Positions 12,323-23,135 of a stretch of 64,000 nt of DNA are shown here, piece after piece. Both the position numbers and the translations under genes were made by a program. The notes under the pieces are model-generated. The model searched no databases. It was not told the origin of the DNA and saw nothing but the letters and a program-made list of their open reading frames with translations. How positions within the stretch are numbered: the stretch's first letter is position 1; every line of letters begins with the position of its first letter. The stretch spans positions 120,687,821-120,751,820 of the forward strand of contig OZ020592.1 in NCBI GenBank assembly GCA_963971535.1, given 5' to 3'. This DNA is from Notolepis coatsorum. Its lineage: Eukaryota > Chordata > Actinopteri > Aulopiformes > Paralepididae.

Positions 12323-12432
12323 GCTTACGGCCATACCAACCTGAACGCGCCCGATCTCGGAAGCTAAGCAGGTTCGGTCCTGGTTAGTACTTGGTTGGGA
12401 GACCGCCTGGGAATACCAAGTGCAGTAAGCTT
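12323..12432 (+). pseudogene. 5S rRNA-like sequence in copy A
   Basis: Clear similarity to vertebrate 5S rRNA: GCTTACGGCCATACC at the start, box A-like GAAGCTAAGCAGG, then TTAGTACTTGG and GGGAGACCGCCTGGGAATAC (box C region). Compared with the usual 5S of about 120 nt it lacks ten bases between two GATCTC repeats. Its ends, GCTTAC and GTAAGC, still pair as helix I. No T-run terminator follows directly. Possibly a captured 5S module or a SINE3-like derivative. The deletion argues against ribosomal function. Confidence 0.85.
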
Positions 12433-12816
12433 AGGGCTGGTTCTCCATTCTTTTCGCTCCTCTCTCACGCGTGGCGAAGAGGGGGCTGCTGGGGTGGTCT
12501 TTTGGACCTCCTCTGGTAATCCTGTGTGCTTCCCGAGCCGCCGGGCCCGGTCCGAAGTAATGATTCGTCGACCCGTAGGCCTGGAATAACCCTTTTTTGA
12601 AAACTGAAACACTTGTACTGCGGTATAGCCAGTGTATACCCGCAGGTGTGTTTTGGAGTTTTTTCTTGAGGGGTTATAGGAACAACCACCGCATGTGGTA
12701 CCAAGAGGGTGGTTGATTCCCTGGTGTGTTGGAGCAGAGTCAACTCCCGGGTTACCCGGTTGAGTGTGCCCCTGCACGTTCATGACGTCTGCCAATCGTG
12801 TCAGCCTTCTCTGCCT

Positions 12817-13987
12817 TCCATAGTTAGACTTCCATAGTGCTTCCATAGTTAGTCTTCCATAGTTAGACTTCCATAGTTAGACTTCCATAGTTATACTTTC
12901 ATAGTGCTTCCATAGTTAGACTTCCATAGTGCTTCCATAGTTAGACTTCCATAGTTATACTTTCATAGTGCTTCCATAGTTGGACTTCCATAGTGCTTCC
13001 ATAGTTAGCCTTCCATAGTGCTTCCATAGTTAGACTTCCATAGTGCTTCCATAGTTAGACTTCCATAGTGCTTCCATAGTTAGGCTTCCATAGTTAGACT
13101 TCCATAGTGCTTCCATAGTTAGACTTCCATAGTTAGACTTCCATAGTTAGACTTCCATAGTACTTTCATAGTTAGACTTCCATAGTGCTTCCATAGTTAG
13201 TCTTCCATAGTTAGACTTCCATAGTGCTTCCATAGTTAGTCTTCCATAGTTAGACTTTCATAGTGCTTCCATAGTTAGACTTCCATAGTGCTTCCATAGT
13301 TAGCCTTCCATAGTTAGACTTCCATAGTTAGACTTCCATAGTGCTTCCATAGTTAGACTTCCATAGTGCTTCCATAGTTAGACTTCCATAGTTAGACTTC
13401 CATAGTGCTTCCATAGTTAGACTTTCATAGTGCTTCCATAGTTAGACTTCCATAGTTAGACTTCCATAGTGCTTCCATAGTTAGACTTTCATAGTGCTTC
13501 CATAGTTAGACTTCCATAGTTAGACTTCCATAGTGCTTCCATAGTTAGCCTTCCATAGTTAGACTTCCATAGTTAGACTTCCATAGTGCTTCCATAGTTA
13601 GACTTCCATAGTGCTTCCATAGTTAGACTTCCATAGTTAGACTTCCATAGTGCTTCCATAGTTAGACTTCCATAGTACTTTCATAGTTAGGCTTCCATAG
13701 TTAGACTACCATAGTGCTTCCATAGTTAGACTTCCATAGTTAGACTTCCATAGTTAGACTTCCATAGTGCTTCCAGTTAGACTTCCATAGTTATACTTTC
13801 ATAGTGCTTCCATAGTTAGACTTCCATAGTTAGGCTTCCATAGTGCTTCCATAGTTAGACTTCCATAGTTAGACTTTCATAGTGCTTCCATAGTTAGACT
13901 TCCATAGTGCTTCCATAGTTAGACTTCCATAGTTAGACTTCCATAGTTAGGCTTCCATAGTTAGACTTCCATAGTGCTTCCATAGTT
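12817..13987. repeat. CCATAGTTAGACTT minisatellite, block 2
   Basis: Same two-motif array as at 5341-5945, but about twice as long. It abuts the DIRS-derived segment directly at CTCTGC|CTTCC. It ends at a fragment beginning TTCATTGTCCCCGGGGAGA, which resembles reversed Rex1-type 3' tails. Confidence 0.95.
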
Positions 13988-14250
13988 TACTTCATTGTCC
14001 CCGGGGAGAAATTCCTTCTCACACCACTGTACTCATCAGATATCAAAATGGTACATATAACGGTATTAGCGGCACACGGTAACAGCGTACAATAACAGAC
14101 AGCAGCTCACATTCAGTCATGTTCAGCGAGGCCTTTTGTTCAAGTCCTATTATGTCAGAGTTGATGTGTTTGCACTACAGTAAACAAAACTCTCCCTAAT
14201 GCTCTCATTTCATTTCACTAATAAATAGTGTTTGCTCTCTCTCTCTCCAG
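13988..14250. other. Short flank upstream of AOPEP exon 1
   Basis: Probably a degenerate repeat up to about 14060, then apparently unique sequence. It ends in a CT-rich tract and CTCTCTCCAG, a good splice acceptor for the following exon. This suggests an upstream non-coding first exon exists, which I cannot locate. Confidence 0.5.
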
Positions 14251-15105
14251 GTCCCCGACCCGTTGTTGTTTGTTGACATTTTAACCCTTTCAACGGCGAG
14301 ACGCGATGAGGGAGCCAGACGCGGCCCTGGACCCCGAGACGGACGACCTGCCGCTCAGAGCCAACACCAGCCACGTCCTGGTCAGACACTACGTCCTGGA
14401 CCTGACCGTTCACTTCCACAGGAGGGTCATCGGGGGCAGCGTGGTGCTGTTCTTGGAGCCAGGCCCGGGAGCTAAAGCTGGTGATGAGAATGAAGGTAGG
14501 CCTGGAGGAGTAGGGCCTGACACTGGGACCGGGCCTCAGGAAGGATTAGAGACAACTACACCCAGGATGGAGGAGAGCTATGGGGCCAGTGATGGAGCCA
14601 GGGATGGGGCTAGGGGTGGAGCTAGGGATGAAGCCAGGGATGAAGCCACGTCTGGTGTCAGTCGTGAGGAAAGCCCAGAGGACGAGGCCTCCTGGGACCG
14701 CTCCGGTGACGGTGACTTCACCCTGGTGCTGGACTGCTGCGACCTCACCGTGTCAAAGGTCGAGGAAGTGGACGTCGCCTCGGTGCCGGCCATGTCCCGC
14801 CTCTTGGAAGAAGAGGGTACGGCGGCCGAGGGGTTGGACCGATCGGCGTCCTTGGTCCAGGCGCTGGTGTCGCTGCCCTCCGCTCAGTGGAGGCGGCAGC
14901 ACGGGCTCTACTCCCAGTGTAGCCGCGTCCCTGCCGGGCCTCAGGGTGGCACCGCGGAGCTGCGGTTTCACACGGACCGCTGGAGCCTGCAGGTGAGGAA
15001 GAGGGGGGCGCGGACCCCCCGGGAGTTCCCCAGAGCGGTGAGGATTTGCTACGAGACCCGGCCCGAGGGCGGCTCCGTCAGGTGGACCCGGGACCAGGAC
15101 CGCAG
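14251..15105 (+). CDS. AOPEP: AOPEP (aminopeptidase O), first coding exon
   Basis: Encodes the first 266 residues plus two bases of a 267th codon; the start codon is at 14306. AOPEP is an M1-family zinc aminopeptidase (a gluzincin related to leukotriene A4 hydrolase). The N-terminus matches vertebrate AOPEP as I know it: DDLPLRANTSHVLVRHYVLD (residues 13-32), LVLDCCDLTVSKVEEVDV (140-157), then WSLQVRKRGA and a terminal TRPEGGSVRWTRDQDR. Residues about 52-135 are a poorly conserved acidic linker with a repetitive GARD/DEA stretch (97-113). An acceptor AG precedes 14251 and a donor CAG|GTCAGT follows 15105. The intron is phase 2 and fits exon 2 at 29921. The catalytic domain lies in later exons. 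The frame running on to 15163 is intron read-through. Confidence 0.93.
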
Positions 15106-15160
15106 GTCAGTCATGCTGAGAGGAACCGCACTGGGAAGGGCTATCGTCATGCATTTCAAT

Positions 15161-16777
15161 TAGGGATGTCTGATATTATGGGCCGATATTGGCATTAAAA
15201 TGTAATATATAATAATATATTTTTACATATATTTTACCTTTATTTACCCAGGCAAGCAAGTAAGAACAAATTCTTATTTTATTTATTGTCAAAAGTATGC
15301 ATAATAGCATACACTAAACTACCAATCAAGCATTGTGAACGGAGATTTGGCCCCATAATTACTCATGCGATCCGGATATGGCGTGAAACACAAAAAAAAT
15401 ATCCTAACCCACATAAATGGCACAATCATACTCCCTTATTCAATAACAATGCACTCTTGATTGAAAAACGACCTATAAGATTCCCTATATGGGAAGAGCA
15501 AGGCATACACTCATTAGGGGATGTTTTTAACAAACAGGGTTTTTGTAGTTATGGAGAAATATGCAAAAAATTTAATCTCACCAAGTCCACATGGCTTTTT
15601 TACATACAGTTACGGCTATGTTTGAAGTCTCACGGTGTTCCATTAGACAGACCAATTGAACACCACAGATACCACAAATTCTTCTACGCAAGAGAGACAT
15701 CGAGAGGTTTTGTTTCAGATTTTTATCATCAATTACTAACGTCCTCGTATGAAACCCTCCAACTAGACTCTGTCTGGAGGAGGGATATACCAGACCTGGA
15801 AAGTGACTTTGACTGGCAAGGAGCCTGGGAAAATGTCCGTCTTACATCAAGGAACCCGGACCATCAACAAATCAATCTTAACTATATTCACAGGACATAC
15901 TTGACTCCTATAAGACTGAACAGAATGGGTCTTAAACAAGACTCCAAATGCTCCCAATGTACAAATGGGGATGAAGGGACATTTATGCACATGTATTGGG
16001 ACTGCCCACCAGTTAAGATATTCTGGAAAGATGTGACCCAACAATTATCAAAACTCTTATCTTGGAATATACCTGTACACCCCTCTGTATTACTATTGAA
16101 TGATGTTTTTGAGTTTGCAGTAAATCCACAGCTAAAGAGATTGGTTTTATCGGGTATCACAGTAGCTAAAAAACTGATCGCATCACGCTGGTTTCAACCG
16201 GAAAAAATGTGCCGGAAAGTTTGGTTTCTTACATATCTCGATGTGATTTATCAGGAAATATCTACAGCAAGAATTCTGGGTCTCAATGAATCCAAAATGA
16301 CAATGTGGTTAGAAGTGGTGGAGAGAATAAAAGCTAGCTTATAATGGTAGTGTCTGGTTAGGAGCGAGGGATAATGGAGGTACTATCCAAAGAGGGGTCC
16401 GGGAGGGGGGCGTTCGAGCTGGAGCATATGTGTGTAGGGTTTTAGATAACAGGTATTAGGGGTATATCCTGTATAAGACATTGGTATAAATGGTAATTTT
16501 GTTGGATATACACTGTGTATTAATGCTTGTGTATCTTATCGTGTGTTGTCATGTTTGTTTATATGTGTGTTTAAAAAATAATAATAAAAAAAAAAAAGTA
16601 TGCATAATGTTGTGTTAATTCCACGACAAGAGATATGTAATGTTAATTACCTGAAATTATTCAGTTTTTTTGGGGGGGAAACCCCGCATATATCGGTATC
16701 GGTTGATATCGGTATCTGAAATTAAGAGTTGGACAATATCGGTATATCGGTAAAAAAGCCAATATCGAACATCCCTA
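15161..16777. mobile_element. hAT-type DNA transposon in AOPEP intron 1
   Basis: Termini TAGGGATGT face each other, with GATATT/ATATCG-rich subterminal sequence. The perfect 8-bp duplication ATTTCAAT is at 15153-15160 and 16778-16785, only 48 bp past the exon 1 donor. The interior also holds TTTACCTTTATTTACCCAGG, part of a common teleost repeat, and the nested LINE at 15304-16590. Confidence 0.92.
15304..16590 (+). mobile_element. L1-Tx1-type LINE, 5'-truncated, nested in hAT
   Basis: An open frame through 16344 encodes about the last 345 residues of an L1/Tx1-group ORF2: the post-RT region (WHNHTPLFNNNALL, FPIWEEQGIHSLGDVF) and a terminal Cys/His-type motif CSQCTNGDEGTFMHMYWDC. The RT and endonuclease domains are missing through 5' truncation. 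It has a 3' UTR and A-rich tail. Both ends carry AGTATGCATAAT, a target duplication of at least 12 bp. The frame is open, so the insertion looks fairly young. The annotated frame starts in flanking DNA, not at a native start. Confidence 0.9.
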
Positions 16778-16830
16778 ATTTCAATATTTTAATTTCATTT
16801 AAATTTAAAAGGAAAAAATTCTAATAATTT

Positions 16831-16970
16831 AGCAATAATACACAAGAAGCCATGGTATGTCATGAATATTGCCACAGCTGTGATGCGCCCGCAGCCACGA
16901 GAGCGAAGCTCAAGTCGCATCACAGCCGGCAATATTCGACATCCCACAGGCTTCCGAGTGTATTATTGCT
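16831..16970. repeat. 140-bp foldback (palindromic) element
   Basis: Near-perfect inverted arms: AGCAATAATACAC at the left pairs with GTGTATTATTGCT at the right, and inner arms AATATTGCCACAGCTGTGATG and its counterpart CATCACAGCCGGCAATATT also pair, around a short loop near 16893. It probably derives from a small TIR element. No gene. Confidence 0.75.
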
Positions 16971-17164
16971 TTTATACAGCAGGTTGCACCGCCAGGGAAA
17001 AATATAGGATGAATACAGACAATTCTAGGGACTTTTATGGATGAATTATGAATGCCATGGCGAAAAAATGAAATATTGATCCCAAAAACGGCGTAAGTCG
17101 TTCTTGGCGTTCAACGCATGGCGGGCAAAAACGGCGTAACTCGTTCTTGGCGACCAATGTGTTA

Positions 17165-17740
17165 ACAATTGTGTGTATTGAGCCGTACTGTATTGTATCC
17201 ATTCTGCAATCTGTTAATAAGATGTTCAATCAGGGCGGCTAGGTGGTGTAGTGGGCAAGGCACTCGCCACCAATGTGGAGACGCTGGGTTCGCGTGTTCG
17301 AATCCAGCTCTCCACATTGTTTTCAGTTTAGCTGGTCGTCCGCAGTAATACACATTGGCCGTATTAGGGGGTGGGAAACTGATGGGTGGGGATCGGGCGT
17401 TGTGGACAGCGACTCCTACAGGTCGGTTGGTGCGCCTGCGCAGTAGAATCAGGAAGTGTCGGGGGCAGCGTGAGCCTCCCACGCGTTACTCCTCGCCACT
17501 GAGAGATCAAGCTGTGCAGGTGAAAAGATGCGACTGCTGTTACCTCAAGTACCGGAGGGGACTTGTGCTATGTATGACTTAGTCCACATTGCAGCCGGCT
17601 TGTGGGAGGCAAGAAACAGCGTTCGTGACAGGGGAGGGTTGAATTGGATGATACGAAATTGGGATGGGAGAAAATATGGAAAATGGGAGAAAAAGTGGAT
17701 AAAAAAAAAGATGTTCAATCAATCAATCATTCCCGTTAAC
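17165..17740 (+). mobile_element. LINE 3' tail fragment split by SINE
   Basis: 17165-17232 and 17710-17740 form one tail of the (TCAA)n-ended LINE family (CATTCTGCAATCTGTTAATA). The SINE at 17233-17709 inserted in its terminal TCAA run. Confidence 0.75.
17233..17709 (+). mobile_element. tRNA-derived SINE, complete
   Basis: Begins with a tRNA-like head: A box TGGTGTAGTGGGC and B box GTGTTCGAATCC. A body of about 400 bp follows (GCCGTATTAGGGGGTGGGAA, CGCCTGCGCAGTAGAATCAG), ending in a short A-run. The flanks carry a perfect duplication AAGATGTTCAATCA. A second copy on the other strand is at 30675-31135, and a diverged relative lies near 33010-33390. Internal boxes imply Pol III transcription when active. 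Confidence 0.9.
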
Positions 17741-18622
17741 CATAAACAAGTGGATAGATAAAGAGGACGGGCCTACATCTACCGGTATTCAGAAAAAAAC
17801 TGCATTATTAGACATGCCAATTGCCAATCCAACGAAAGACAAGCTGGACATGCTGGAGAAAAGCTGCAATGAAATCAACATCACCAAGTGGACGGCCTGG
17901 GCTTTGAACTGGCCCAACTCCCGGAACTGTCCGAGGTGCTGATGACTTTCTCAGACCTTCGCTTGCATTAGACTAATACGTCATTAGTTTGCGTTGCCAA
18001 GCTGGTTGATAGCCTACTCCATTTGAAATTCCATAGCAACGAGACATCTTTAGGAACAATTTGTCTACGCCAAGTTCACTGAAATCGATATAAAAGACCC
18101 TAGAATTGTCTGTATTCAAACGGAAACTGTGTCAACATGACCTACTCCGCGGACAACGTTACGTTTGATTTAACGTACTGTATATCTATATGTCGTGTAT
18201 GTCATAAATGTTATCATGAATTGAAAATGGGGGACCCTGATGTAAACAAGACGAAAGTTTTTCTCTGGTCTGCATCCCCTTAACACATTGGGCGCCATGG
18301 GTTATAACCATCAATATACCCAGCAGCACCACTGTAAGCCTATCTCATACAGGGTTCCGCTGCAGTCCGGAGGTTGGCTCAATATATCAACCCATACTAA
18401 ATAAAGCTACTGACGATCAAGGAATTATAAACGACCCCCCCCCCCCTTTCCTTCACGCATGATGAAGCATAATGTATACCGATCATATACATTTGAATTT
18501 TTTAATATAGCATGTATAGGAAAGAAAAGCCAATCGATAATCTATCATATGCGTCAGGGCCTATAACTCGTTTTTGGAGTTACAGCAGAAAAGCTTAAAA
18601 ACATACTTATATTCATCTAGAC
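17741..18622. repeat. Left arm of a large palindromic element
   Basis: Positions about 18115-18340 are the inverse of about 20665-20890, including GTCAACATGACCTACTCCGC, a LINE-tail segment and GGGCGCCATGGGTTATA. The arms were closer together before the hAT at 18623-20511 inserted. The left part (17741-18110) shows nothing recognisable beyond short frames. Confidence 0.6.
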
Positions 18623-20511
18623 CAGCGGTTCTCAACAGGGGTTCCCCGGCACACAGGGGTTCCGCGGAGAGCTGCCAGGGGTTCCGCGAGATGCCTGGCA
18701 ATGTTCTTTAAAAATATAGAATGACAACAGTCTTATTTTGAAAATCCTATAGCGGGTCTCATTTCTGCCCACGCGCAGCTCCAGCTAAATAACTAGGCTC
18801 CGAAAGCTAGCAACATTTAGGTCATTATGATACTCTTATTTTGAAACTCCGTGGTGTCGTGACTCATATCCGCTCTACAGCACACAGCCAATAAGGATGC
18901 ATCTCAACACAGCAGGCTGAGCAGTGAGCTTAGCGTCTCTCAGCTCAGCAGTAGTAGCGTACTCTGGATCTGGAACGCGGACATTGAAACACAGCAAGGA
19001 TAGTGTTTTTGCGACCCAAAACAAATCCCTGCTGTTTTATTCCGCAACGGGTCAAATGCATATAACATGCTTTGCAATCCTTGCCATTCCTTTGTGGCCA
19101 CGTTGTGTTTAAGACCGGAATTAATTACCCTTTAGCATAAGCTAACAACAAGCCCTGTTCAGAGCGACAGAGAACAGCAGGGTGGGGACTTGGAAGGAGG
19201 ACTGGGAAGGAGGGGGGGGGGGGGCATTCTCCCTCTATGTGTGTGCGTTTGAAAAGATATGATGAAGTCAGACTACTATATTATATTGATAGTAAATGTA
19301 CTGAGGGTGGACAGACAGATTATGTTGATATTTAAACATAAAAAATACAATACATAATAAATGTATCCATGATCATCATGCAACATAAAACAATTGCAGG
19401 AACGGTTTGGGAGAGGAAGGTGTTTTAGGTTGCGTGTTCCAAAAAATGTACTTAAAGTTTAAAGCTCAATATATCAAAACGTGGCACTTTATAGTGAACA
19501 GGCACTTTATAGTGAATCCAAATTATTTTTTGGATTACAGAAAATTATCCCTAAAGTGCTATCTGATGCAGCTGCACTGTTTTCCATGAAAATACCACAT
19601 TTGGATAAGTTTGACCATTTCTAAAAATCTGAAAATCATTAAGTCACTCTGGATAAAAAAAGACTTTACAGACAACATTGAGACAAAGCTTCCTGACACA
19701 TCTCCATCCAAACTCTTGGAAGAACTCATTGAAATCTCATCTGATACCACCTGGAGAGCTAGTTTCAGAGTGTGGTGCTGAGTACCAAGTATCTCATGAT
19801 GCTGCAGTTAAGGTGTTGATACCATTCAGCCCCACATATCTGTGTGAAGCTGGCTTTTCATCCATGACGGCTCTGAAAACAAAATATAGGGCCAAGTTGA
19901 GCCTTGATGATGACATGCGTGTTGCCTTGTCAAAGATCTCCCCACGTATTGACCGTATTATTAGCCAGCAGCAGCGGACCTCGCATTGAGCTAGAAATGT
20001 CCACTGAGTGAACGAGTGCTTATTTTCTGTATTTATTTATATTTTTTGAGAAATGGTAACTTGGTGATCCTTTTCTGTATTTAAAAAAAATACATGATTT
20101 TCTGTTTTTGAGAAATTGTCAAACTTATCCAAATATGCTATTTTTATGGAGAACAGTGCAGCTGCAACAGATAGCACTTTAGTGATCCTTTTCTGTATTA
20201 AAAAAAAAATACATGATTTTCAGTTTTTTCTTAAATAAACATTATTTTGAAAGCAAGCACTTTTGTCATCAGATTCAGACAACTTTATTGATCCCGCGTG
20301 GGGCAATTCATATTTGCAGATTCACCAACAAGCAACAAAGACAAACAAACAACAAAACATCTCAACGACAGCACGGCAAATAAAGAATCATTGTATCATC
20401 ATTGTAGCAAAAAAGACAGGACCGAAAAAGTCTTTATCGTATGTAGGGGTGCCCTGGAATATTTTATTGAACACAGGGGTGCCTTGGCAGCAGAAAGGTT
20501 GAGAACCCCTG
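18623..20511 (+). mobile_element. hAT element (ZBED/SCAND3-like) with decayed transposase
   Basis: Termini CAGCGGTTCTCAAC and CAGGGGTTCTCAAC face each other, flanked by a perfect 8-bp duplication ATCTAGAC (18615-18622 and 20512-20519). A frame at about 19678-19989 contains the hAT C-terminal dimerisation region: FSPTYLCEAGFSSMTALKTK followed by YRAKL and RVALSKISPRI. This is typical of domesticated or Charlie-like hAT transposases. The rest of the transposase is lost. Near 20267 it holds a reversed fragment (AACTTTATTGATCCC) resembling Rex1-type LINE tails. Confidence 0.9.
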
Positions 20512-20930
20512 ATCTAGACGGTACTATTAACACAACAATGTATGAATGAAAAAATATAACGTTCCCACATCCTGAACGATAGATAATCGATGTTGAATGG
20601 GCCATAGTAATGTCAATATAGCAATAACATTTACAAAGTTATAGCCCTGCAAAGAAGGTAAACATCTCCATAGGCTTACAGTGGTGGCAGACTGGGTATA
20701 TTGATGGGTATAACCCATGGCGCCCAATGTGTTAAGGGGATGCAGACCAGAGAAAAACTTTCGTCTTGTTTACATCAGGGTCCCCCATTTTCAATTCATG
20801 GTAACATTTATGACATACACGACATATAGATAGACAGTACGTTAAATCAAACGTAACGTTGTCCGCGGAGTAGGTCATGTTGACACAGTTTCTGTTTGAA
20901 CAATCCGTGATCGGAACTACCTGTTGTATA
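20512..20930. repeat. Right arm of the large palindromic element
   Basis: Inverse of 18115-18340 (see that entry). It starts directly after the hAT target duplication and includes a reversed LINE 3' tail (about 20730-20860). No gene. Confidence 0.6.
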
Positions 20931-20978
20931 ATAATAATTAGCCATTTTTACAGAACTCAAATTTGAATGTAAATAAAT

Positions 20979-21361
20979 TAAGGCTGAGACGATATGCCAT
21001 TTGGAAGAATCGATAAATCGGGACAAAATTATCGATATTTTCTATTAGTATTTAAAAAATATTATTATTATTATTATTTAAACAACAAATGTATGTTTAT
21101 TTTGCAGCAATTCTTTGTCGTTGTCGCCATATTTAGTGTTACAGATTTCCCCAAAAACGACCACAGTGATCCTTCTCATGTTATAGTCTGTGGTCTCTGG
21201 ATGTGATGGAGGAGTGCACTGCATATTGAATGCGCAGTGCAGAGTTGCAATTCAACTGAATTAAAAAAATATATATTTACACATGCAAAAAGTATGGATA
21301 AGTGATGCAACTTATCGATTTCATGCAGTTATCGATAAATCGATAAGTGGTCTCAGCCTTA
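20979..21361. mobile_element. hAT-type MITE, 383 bp
   Basis: Termini TAAGGCTGAGAC face each other. The perfect 8-bp duplication AAATAAAT is at 20971-20978 and 21362-21369. Subterminal sequence is rich in ATCGATAA. The terminal family is close to that of the 2529-5191 hAT. Confidence 0.9.
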
Positions 21362-21499
21362 AAATAAATAAACATTACTCACATGAGACATTGCCTGCAA
21401 TACAAGCCAATAATTGCCTAATAATTGTTAATTAATAAAACATGCTGCTCCACAGTGATAAACATGCCGCTCATTTCGCCTCTCGAGTCAAAACAAAGG

Positions 21500-22560
21500 A
21501 CTTCTTTGTCTTCTTGTGTCACTTTTTATTTACACATTTAACATACAAACAAAAACACATCACTCGTGAAAATAAAATAAAACAAACAAAAAGAACAAAA
21601 AAAAACAAAAAGGGGCATTCACTTAATTTAAACAAACCATATTATACAGCTCACACACTACACAGAGTCTGCCCTCGTAAGCCTCACCAATTCCCGCCAT
21701 CTCTCCCACCTCTCTATGCATACAGTACGTCAGTCTTTCCATGGCATAGATCTGATGGATCACCTCTCCTGAAACCTTCCCCTCTGCAGTCTATGCATAA
21801 GTCAGTCTTTCCATCGCATGGTGCTCGTGGATCATGTCCATCCGCTCTCCCTCCGTCTACACCACCTGACTCATCCACTTCCTTGTGAGAGCCCTTTTTG
21901 GTTGCCACCCTTAACCCTTTCACTGCCACACACACTACAGACGGTAGATTTGTTGTTGATATTGTACACCATTTAGGGGAAAAAAACGCATGTGTGATAC
22001 GTTTTGAATGTGCGGAGAAACAAGTCAGGAGATATAAATATTTGAAAGCAATACAATACTCCATTATGTTTGTGTCAGCGGGTATGTTGTCTTTTGCTTC
22101 ACACGAATAAAGACATTTCCACCATGGATTGATGCAGAAAAGGCACAAATTGGTGCATAAAAGTTCACCAGAATCATCATCATCATCAACCTTTATTTAT
22201 TCTCGAAAATACAATTGAGGTCCACCCTCATTTTCAATGTCGTCGAGACTTTACAGACATTTCAATGCACACATTTCTACAATATAACAATAATAAATAT
22301 TAATAACTATCTATATAGTACTCTTCACACATGGACCGCAGTCCAGAGTGCACCACAGCAATTCGTATAAAATGAACATACGTAGGCATAAAATCAGCAC
22401 ACAAATTGACAAAATAAAAAAAAATGCATAAATTGCAGACATAAGAAAAGGTATAAAAGACAATAAAAGTAGTGCAATGTAAACGTGCATAATAGGCATA
22501 AAATAAGTACAATTGTACAATGGCGCTCGAAGGCATGTGAACCCCCCCCGGAACAGTCAG
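21500..22560. other. Interspersed-repeat debris, no gene
   Basis: 21520-21620 is A-rich and resembles reversed LINE 3' UTR. A short direct repeat, CAGTCTTTCCATxGCAT, occurs at about 21730 and 21805. A TTAACCCTTTCACTGCCACA unit lies near 21911. 22185-22540 starts with a CATCAT run and CCTTTATTTATTCTCG, resembling a reversed repeat tail. No coding sequence supported. Confidence 0.4.
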
Positions 22561-22759
22561 TCCCCCAAACACCCAGAATGCAGGAAATGAAGTGTCAAGT
22601 ATCTCAAAATGTCCTGGGGGAGGACCACCACAGGACTACATGCTTAAAATGCCCCTGTCCCCGTCCCCCAATGCTGACACCAAACCTATGGCTTTGGATC
22701 CACAAATGAATTCATGGAAACCACACACCATCGGATAACGTGCTCCTCCCGTCGGAACT

Positions 22760-22795
22760 TTAACCCTTTCACTACCACACTACCAAAATGGTTAA
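22760..22795. repeat. TTAACCC unit flanking DIRS copy B
   Basis: One copy of a dispersed unit of about 32 bp that starts TTAACCCTTTCACTNCCACA. Further units lie after the DIRS element (27702-27736), after the LINE (29512-29545), and near 21911, 29815-29870, 36606-36690 and 53410-53525. Comparing this locus with 53410-53525 shows the units here were once contiguous. Confidence 0.7.
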
Positions 22796-23040
22796 CGTTA
22801 GGTTATGACTATAACCAAGTTCTGTTAGTATAGTGACGTTCGGCGTCACTCTCTGCACTGTCCTCGCACACGTGCACGCGCACTGAATAAAGACCACAAT
22901 GTACCTTTAATCCCAATATTTGTCTGACCACACCCCTATCAGCTTACCCATATCAGCAGGGGTGGGGCCACCCACTCGCCTCCTTCCCAAGCTTTCACCA
23001 CAAGGCGAGATCAAGGGCTGCAGCAGCGTCGGACGCCGAG

Positions 23041-23135
23041 CGTCACTATACTAACAGAACTTGGTTATAGTCATAACCTAACGTTCTGTATCGTATAGCT
23101 CTCGCTCGGCGTCACTCTCTGCACAAGGGAGGCCG
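23041..23135. repeat. Internal complementary region of DIRS copy B
   Basis: First half, ACTTGGTTATAGTCATAACC, is the complement of the left tip at about 22797-22845. Second half, GTATAGCTCTCGCTCGGCGT, equals the complement of the right tip at about 27655-27700. In DIRS1-type elements this region is thought to template joining of the ends in a circular intermediate. Confidence 0.85.

Larger units (their letters stand above)
5946..12816 (+). mobile_element. DIRS-derived segment, copy A, with 5S-like insert
   Basis: Positions 5985-6190 match the terminal inverted repeat of copy B (27510-27680), for example GTCTGACCACACCCC and GGGGTGGGGCCACAC. From 6200 on, the sequence parallels copy B read backwards: the CTGGAGTGTCTGGAAGATGA block near 6260, a segment at 8020-8440, the block upstream of the 5S-like sequence near 12115-12320, and the final block ending CAGCCTTCTCTGCC. 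Both outer tips, the internal complementary region and the recombinase end seen in copy B are missing. No protein family is recognisable inside. Nested insertions are listed separately. Confidence 0.65.

Noticed and set aside
12364..12846. 160-codon minus-strand frame with a counterpart at 23665-24108
   Set aside because: The shared text (LTRLADVMNVQG, THQGINH) reflects DNA homology between DIRS copies A and B. It crosses the 5S-like sequence and the minisatellite and has no known domain.
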